In this document: in pieces, positions 58,662-64,000 of the stretch
Numbering within the stretch: position 1 is the stretch's first letter
How the letters are laid out: every line of letters begins with the position of its first letter
NCBI GenBank assembly: GCA_946407705.1
Contig: CAMJPC010000001.1
Span: 363,896 to 427,895 of the forward strand
Length of the DNA stretch: 64,000 bases
Reading direction: 5' to 3'
Source: an uncultured Clostridia bacterium
GTDB taxonomy: Bacteria > Bacillota > Clostridia > Saccharofermentanales > Saccharofermentanaceae
The notes under the pieces: generated by a model
Seen by the model: the letters and a program-made list of their open reading frames with translations, nothing else
What the model was told of the DNA's origin: nothing
The model's database searches: none
Translations under genes and position numbers: made by a program

Positions 58662-60942
58662 GCACTTCTTCAAGTGAAGGATAAGACGGGATCGCGCCCT
58701 TTCTCGTGACCGAAATCGCACTGCATGCATTTGCAAACGCGATGTAAGCTTTGAGCTTGCCCGGAGCAGTGTGTTCTAAGTCTTCCTTCTTGATCCCGTT
58801 AAGCTCAAGACATCTTAAGAATGCGCCGATGAAGCAGTCACCTGCGCCTGTAGTGTCAGCAGTTATTACCTCATGTCCCGGAGCGTAAACGATGCCTTCG
58901 TTGTTAGCTGCATAAGCGCCGTCAGCACCGCAGGTATAGATGACGAGCTTGACGTTGCCCTTTAATAGCTTGGGAAGCGCAGATTCAAAGTTGCTCTCGC
59001 CCGTAAGGAACTCAAGTTCCTCGTCGGATATCTTCAAAATGTCGGGTTCGGTCATGAACTCGTGAACGACTCTCCTGAGCTCTTCTTTGTCATCCCAGAG
59101 CATGAATCTCAGGTTGGGATCGAAGCTGATGATGGCGCCGTTCTTTCTTGCCAGAAGTATCGCGGTCCTGTGCGCTTCCTTCATCGGGAAATTACCGAGC
59201 GAGACGCTGCAGAAATGCAGATAGCTGCAGTCATCAAACATGTCGGGAGTGATCTGTTCAGGCGTAAGGAGCATGTCGGCGGAAGGATTCCTGTAGAACG
59301 AGAAAGTCCTGTTGCCGTTGCGGCTGAGGCTTACGAACGCGAGAGCCGTGTTTGCAGCTCCCGTTCTGCTGACAGCGGAAGTATCGACGCCCGAATCATC
59401 CAAAGTCTTGATTATCATGTCTCCGAAAGGATCTTTTCCGAGCTGGGTTATCATCCTCGAATTGCCGCCAAGTCTTGAGAATGCGGCTGTGACGTTTGCG
59501 GGAGCACCGCCGGGAGCAGGCGAGAAATTGGATACGTCTCCGAAATCACATCCCTTTCTGTCGGGAATGAAATCGATGAGCGCCTCGCCGATCGCTACCA
59601 GAGTATTCCTTATCTCAAGCCCGAAAAGCTGTGCCTTGAAGCCTTGAACGCTTACGGACACGGTCTCGAATTCCGGATAGAATCTCGAGCTCATGACATA
59701 TCTTCCACTGTTTGCAAACAGCTCGATGCTCGACCTGTCGGCAACGATGCGGATGTTGCTCAGATTGTCCATCCTGACCTTGCGCACCGTTCTTCCGCCC
59801 GCTGCCTGTTCATCCGCAAAAGACAGTTCAAGATAGCCTTCTTTGTGCCACGTGATCTTTGCCTTTCCGATCTCAATAGTACAGTCGGAATCAGGCTTTA
59901 CCTCGTTTACTACAATGTCGAACGGAAGCTTATACCACCTCTCTTCCGAGCGGAGCTCAGAAGGTGAGATACGGAGCGAATAGATCTCCCTGATGGGATT
60001 CTGAAGGATTGAACCGTCAGTTGAAACAGTCAGTTCACGGGGCAAAGTAAGGCAGTGCTGCCTTCCGAAATCAACGGTCGGATTTGTGTATCCCGACTCG
60101 TTTCCCATGCCCATCCAGCCGATGAGTATCCTTCTTCCGTCAGTGGTCTCAAAAGTCTGAGGAGCATAGAAATCGAAGCCGTAATCGAACTCCTCAAAAT
60201 CCTTGAGCTTACCATCTTCGACTTTGAAATAGCCGCTTGAATAGACATTCTGATATCTGAATTCTTCGTGTTTAAGTCCCTGCGGCGATACCGAAAGATA
60301 AGTATTCCCGCCGAGGTCGAACATGTCCGGGCATTCCCACATGTAGCCGAAATCCGGTACTGAAAGCTTCTTTACGAATCTGAAATCATCAGGATCCGTG
60401 CCCTCATATATGAGAACGCAGCCTTCATCCTCAAGGGTACGCGCACCGAGCACCATACGCCATACGCCGTCTTCGATCGTGACCTTGGGGTCTCTTACGT
60501 GACAGGAACAGTATTCGGGATAGTCGCTGTTGCGGAGGAGAATGTCCTTTGCGCTCATTTCCCTGCCGTCTTTTGTGGAAACGCGGATCTGGTTTGCGTC
60601 CCGTCCCGCGGTAATGTAATCGTATTTGCCGGAATGCTCAACATTGCCGGTATAGAAAAGTTCGAGCGTATCGCCGTTAACAACTGCGGATCCGGAGAAA
60701 GCGCCAGTCAGGTCAAACTCGGTGTCAGGCTCGATCGCGACGCCGACGTATTTCCACGTGACCATGTCATAGCTCTCGTAGTGTCCCCAGCACTTTTTGC
60801 CCTTGCCGGTCCCGTCCGCGGAACCCGGAAGATACTGGAAGAATACGTGATACTTTCCCTTGAAATAGCAAAGCCCGTTCGGGTCGTTAAGCCAGCCCGC
60901 CGGCGGTTCAATATGTAATTTCTGTCTCCATTTTCCTATCAC
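58639..60942 (-). CDS. Fusion: N-terminal GH32 sucrose-6-phosphate hydrolase/invertase + C-terminal PfkB fructokinase
   Basis: 767 aa in one frame; GH32 motifs WLNDPNG, CHVRDPK, WECPD; PfkB motifs APGGAPANVTAAFSRLGG and DTTGAGDCFIGAFL; junction ~59605. Confidence 0.93.
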   Translation of the reverse strand: MIGKWRQKLHIEPPAGWLNDPNGLCYFKGKYHVFFQYLPGSADGTGKGKKCWGHYESYDMVTWKYVGVAIEPDTEFDLTGAFSGSAVVNGDTLELFYTGNVEHSGKYDYITAGRDANQIRVSTKDGREMSAKDILLRNSDYPEYCSCHVRDPKVTIEDGVWRMVLGARTLEDEGCVLIYEGTDPDDFRFVKKLSVPDFGYMWECPDMFDLGGNTYLSVSPQGLKHEEFRYQNVYSSGYFKVEDGKLKDFEEFDYGFDFYAPQTFETTDGRRILIGWMGMGNESGYTNPTVDFGRQHCLTLPRELTVSTDGSILQNPIREIYSLRISPSELRSEERWYKLPFDIVVNEVKPDSDCTIEIGKAKITWHKEGYLELSFADEQAAGGRTVRKVRMDNLSNIRIVADRSSIELFANSGRYVMSSRFYPEFETVSVSVQGFKAQLFGLEIRNTLVAIGEALIDFIPDRKGCDFGDVSNFSPAPGGAPANVTAAFSRLGGNSRMITQLGKDPFGDMIIKTLDDSGVDTSAVSRTGAANTALAFVSLSRNGNRTFSFYRNPSADMLLTPEQITPDMFDDCSYLHFCSVSLGNFPMKEAHRTAILLARKNGAIISFDPNLRFMLWDDKEELRRVVHEFMTEPDILKISDEELEFLTGESNFESALPKLLKGNVKLVIYTCGADGAYAANNEGIVYAPGHEVITADTTGAGDCFIGAFLRCLELNGIKKEDLEHTAPGKLKAYIAFANACSAISVTRKGAIPSYPSLEEVLRGGLLT

Positions 60943-60960
60943 TTCAAAACCCCTCAGACG

Positions 60961-62097
60961 TTATCCGCCCACTCGCCCTCGCGACATCGAAATGTTCAGG
61001 ATTATTCCGAATGCCATGTAGTTGATCAACATGGCGGTACCTCCCAAACTGATAAAAGGAAGCGGAATGCCCGTTATCGGAAGAAGTCCGACTGACATTC
61101 CGAGATTCTCGATGTAGTGGAACGCAAAGTAGCCTGCTAGTCCCGTAAGACAGTAAGACGCCGTCTTTGAAGGGACTTTCGCCGCAACGTAAAGACAGCG
61201 GCAGATGAAGAAAAATGCGAGGATGATTACCGCGGTCGTACCTATGAAGCCAAGGTGTTCCGACACCGCAGCGAAAATGAAGTCACTCTCCTTAACCGGC
61301 ACCGTCGTATAGATCCCGGTCTTGTTACCGATGAGACCGCCTGAAGCGATCGCGTATTTTGACTGGATGAGATTGTACTCGGCCTTAGGATCGGAACCTT
61401 CGAATACCAGCGAGAGGATACGCTCTTTCTGGTAAGGCTCAAGATAGAAATTCCACATCGCGGGGATGATGATGACGACCGCGGATGAAAAAGCCAGGAG
61501 GAAGTATCTGTACTTAACACCCCAGGCGAACATTATGCATACGAACGTGAACAGGATAACCATTGCCGTTCCGAAGTCAGGCTGCGTAAGGATCAGAAGG
61601 AGCGGCGGAGCGTAGATCGCGGCGAGTATGCCGAAGCCCTTAATGATGCTTACCTTCTTCAGGGACATCATCTCAAAGACCTCGGACGCGAGCAGGATGA
61701 GACCGATCTTTGCAAGCTCCGAAGGCTGGAAGTTACCGATGATCGGGAGCTTGAGCCATGCGTCAGCACCCCATGACGTAGCGAGCGAATAACCGTCGAT
61801 AGGAACGAGAATGAGGAGCAAGAGCGAGACAACGTAGATGACGCGTCCCACAGCCTTCAGCATATGCATGTCGAGAAGGCTTATGACGAGCGCGGCGAAA
61901 ATGCCTGCGACCGTCGCAGCGATCTGTCTGTAATAGTTGCCTGGATAAGCGATATATCCTTTTGAAAGAACCTTCTGAAGGACATAAAGACCGATTATCG
62001 TAAGAAGCATGATGGGCACGACAAGATAATAGTCGACCGTCTTTAAGACGGCACCGGCACGCATTCTTACAAAACCGGAATTATTGCTGTTATCCAT
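60961..62097 (-). CDS. rodA: RodA/FtsW-family SEDS protein
   Basis: 378 aa, about 10 TM; FQPSELAKIGLIL, ASGGLIGNKTG, SDFIFAAVSEHLGFIG, LPFISLGGTAML. Confidence 0.93.
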   Translation of the reverse strand: MDNSNNSGFVRMRAGAVLKTVDYYLVVPIMLLTIIGLYVLQKVLSKGYIAYPGNYYRQIAATVAGIFAALVISLLDMHMLKAVGRVIYVVSLLLLILVPIDGYSLATSWGADAWLKLPIIGNFQPSELAKIGLILLASEVFEMMSLKKVSIIKGFGILAAIYAPPLLLILTQPDFGTAMVILFTFVCIMFAWGVKYRYFLLAFSSAVVIIIPAMWNFYLEPYQKERILSLVFEGSDPKAEYNLIQSKYAIASGGLIGNKTGIYTTVPVKESDFIFAAVSEHLGFIGTTAVIILAFFFICRCLYVAAKVPSKTASYCLTGLAGYFAFHYIENLGMSVGLLPITGIPLPFISLGGTAMLINYMAFGIILNISMSRGRVGG

Positions 62098-63170
62098 CAG
62101 TCTTTATCTTCGGAATCCTTTTCTTTTTTGTTTTCGTCTTCAGACTCTTCGTCGTCTTCAGACTTGGGCTTATCTGCCTTTTCGGATTTCTCCTCAGGCT
62201 CTTCACCGGACTCTTCTTCGTCCACGGACTTCTCTTTGTCTTCAGACTTTTCTTTATCTTCGGATTCCTCTTCTTCCTCCTCTGCGGCAGCCTTTGTGTT
62301 GTCAATGTAAAGCTTTGCAGGGAACGGGATCTTCTCGAAATTCTTCAGGTGAGCATAAGCGATGTAGAAAAGACCGAAGAATACGAGGAACAGTGAGAGT
62401 GCCTGTGAAACGCGTATACCGGTTCCGCCCACATAAAGCGAATCCGTTCTGAGGCCCTCGATAAAGAAACGTGCTGCGCCGTAAAGAATGAAATAAGCGC
62501 ATGTCGTCTCGAATCTGTGGGAGCTCTTTTTCCTTACCTGAAGGAGAATGAAGAATATGATCAGGTCGAAAAACGATTCATACAGGAATGTCGGATGAAC
62601 GGGAGACAAAGCTACCAGCTCGGGATGATTCATTGCGGTGTAAGCTCTGATGGATTCGCTCCACATACCCCAGGGCATTGTCGTAGTTGAGCCGAAAGCT
62701 TCCTGGTTGAAGAAATTGCCCCAGCGTCCGATTGCCTGGCCGAGCGGCAGATATACAACGCAGTAGTCGGCAAGGGATGTGAAAGGGATCTTGCGGATCT
62801 TGCACATGATCAGGAGACCGAGGAGGCATGCGATGATGCCGCCGTAGACCGCGAGGCCGCCGGCTCTTGTATCAAAAATGCTCTTGAGATCGCCTGCGTA
62901 AACTTCCCAATTGAATATGACATAGTAAGCACGGGCTCCGATTATGGCACAGGGGATCGTTACGAGCATGGTGTCGTAGATGAGAGAGTCGGGGAAATTG
63001 TTCTTCTTCGCCTGCTTAAGAGCAAGAACGATGCAGAGAACAAGTGCCAACGCTATCAGGATGCCGTACCAGTAGATCTCGAAATTGCCGATCGAAAAGG
63101 CGACCGGATTGACATCAAACTTGATTCCGAGACCCGGAAACTGTACTTCTTCGTAATTGATCAGATTCAT
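62097..63170 (-). CDS. lgt: Prolipoprotein diacylglyceryl transferase with acidic C-terminal tail
   Basis: YGILIALALVL, PLGQAIGRWGNFFNQEAFG, HPTFLYES; Glu/Ser/Asp/Lys-rich C-terminus. Confidence 0.94.
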   Translation of the reverse strand: MNLINYEEVQFPGLGIKFDVNPVAFSIGNFEIYWYGILIALALVLCIVLALKQAKKNNFPDSLIYDTMLVTIPCAIIGARAYYVIFNWEVYAGDLKSIFDTRAGGLAVYGGIIACLLGLLIMCKIRKIPFTSLADYCVVYLPLGQAIGRWGNFFNQEAFGSTTTMPWGMWSESIRAYTAMNHPELVALSPVHPTFLYESFFDLIIFFILLQVRKKSSHRFETTCAYFILYGAARFFIEGLRTDSLYVGGTGIRVSQALSLFLVFFGLFYIAYAHLKNFEKIPFPAKLYIDNTKAAAEEEEEESEDKEKSEDKEKSVDEEESGEEPEEKSEKADKPKSEDDEESEDENKKEKDSEDKD

Positions 63171-63257
63171 ATTGCGCTCCCTTACTTGAAAGGATTAGAA
63201 TAACATTTGCATATATTACCACAAAAAGAATAATAAGATAGGGCAAGGACAAGGATT

Positions 63258-63812
63258 ATGGCTAAAGTTGCGATTTTTATAGCTGACGGCTCCGAAGAAG
63301 TTGAAGCAATAACCCCGGCAGACATATTAAGACGTGCACAGATCGACTGTGACATCATTTCGGTAATGCCTTCGAAAACGATCACCGCTTCAAGGGGCAT
63401 CGTCATCACAGCTGACAAGCAGATCGATGAGATCGTTTTTGACGATTATGACATGCTGGTCCTCCCCGGCGGTATCAAGGGAACCGAGAATCTCGGCAAT
63501 ACAAAGAAACTTACTGACGAAGTCGTCAGATTTAACGGCGAGGGCAAGGGAATCGCTGCCATCTGCGCAGCTCCCACCATTTTCGCAAACCTCGGCCTGC
63601 TCGAAGGCAAGCACTCGACCTGCAATCCCGGTTTCTGGGATGTCCTCTCTTCCAAGGGCGCCGATCTCGACAAGGATGCCAAGGCAGTCATCTGCGGAAA
63701 TATCATCACGAGCCAGGCTATGGGGACCTCCGTTCCCTTCGGTCTTGCCATCGTGGAATACTTCCAGGGCAAGGAAGCTGCGGATATAATGAAGGGCAAA
63801 ATCTGTTTTTGA
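63258..63812 (+). CDS. DJ-1/PfpI-family protein
   Basis: AKVAIFIADGSEEVEAITPADILRRA, LVLPGGIKGTENLG, IAAICAAPTIFANLGLL. Confidence 0.93.
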   Translation: MAKVAIFIADGSEEVEAITPADILRRAQIDCDIISVMPSKTITASRGIVITADKQIDEIVFDDYDMLVLPGGIKGTENLGNTKKLTDEVVRFNGEGKGIAAICAAPTIFANLGLLEGKHSTCNPGFWDVLSSKGADLDKDAKAVICGNIITSQAMGTSVPFGLAIVEYFQGKEAADIMKGKICF

Positions 63813-63847
63813 CAGTAATTTGAAAGTTGCTATAATATAACGGCTAC

Positions 63848-63938
63848 GGAGACGTATCGAAGTGGTCATAACGGGGCGCACTCGAAATGCGTTTATCGGG
63901 CAACTGATACGTGGGTTCGAATCCCACCGTCTCCGCCA
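63848..63938 (+). tRNA. tRNA-Ser (CGA anticodon), CCA encoded, long variable arm
   Basis: GGAGACG...GCACTCGAAATGC anticodon arm, GTGGGTTCGAATCCCAC T arm, CGTCTCC GCCA. Confidence 0.95.
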
Positions 63939-63945
63939 ACAACAA

Positions 63946-64000
63946 TGAAGTTACCCCCATAAGTTGGACAGATGTTACAATTTATGGGGGTACTTTTATG
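63946..64000 (+). mobile_element. Probable left end of an IS3-family (IS150-like) insertion sequence, truncated by window
   Basis: TGAAGTTACCCCCATAAGTTGGACAG resembles an IS150-type terminal repeat; then GGGGGTacttttATG, a possible orfA start. Confidence 0.45.

Noticed and set aside
1-64000. CRISPR array, prophage or complete restriction/defence island
   Set aside because: No regularly spaced repeats, no phage structural genes, and no restriction or toxin modules recognised in the ORF translations

Overview
This is a 64 kb bacterial chromosomal window. Gene content, a T-box-controlled trp operon and strong Shine-Dalgarno sites suggest Bacillota/Clostridia (inference). It is gene-dense and mostly housekeeping or metabolic. 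I support about 57 protein-coding genes, tRNA-Gln(CTG), tRNA-Ser(CGA), a tryptophan-type T-box leader ahead of trpEGDCFBA-pepT, several intrinsic terminators, a MerR-type 19-bp-spacer promoter, and the probable left end of an IS3/IS150-like element at the right edge. I found no CRISPR array, rRNA, prophage or convincing complete defence island. The observations most worth a second look are: (1) a single ORF fusing a GH32 sucrose-6-phosphate hydrolase/invertase to a PfkB fructokinase, located directly behind lgt-rodA; (2) a LacI-type sugar-binding fold without a DNA-binding domain fused to GGDEF, coupled to a DUF4037 gene; (3) pepT as the eighth gene of a Trp T-box operon, with its terminator stem built into its own last codons; (4) a tightly coupled five-gene redox operon of unknown pathway; (5) a DUF4012 protein with about three tandem ~105-aa ectodomain repeats, paired with a lone priming glycosyltransferase; (6) an orphan 63-aa prepilin-like gene with an operator-like palindrome over its promoter; (7) a MerR operator/promoter readable at base level; (8) a lone HerA-type ATPase; (9) four convergent gene pairs with overlapping or abutting 3' ends. 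All product names come from reading the translations by eye; no database search was run.
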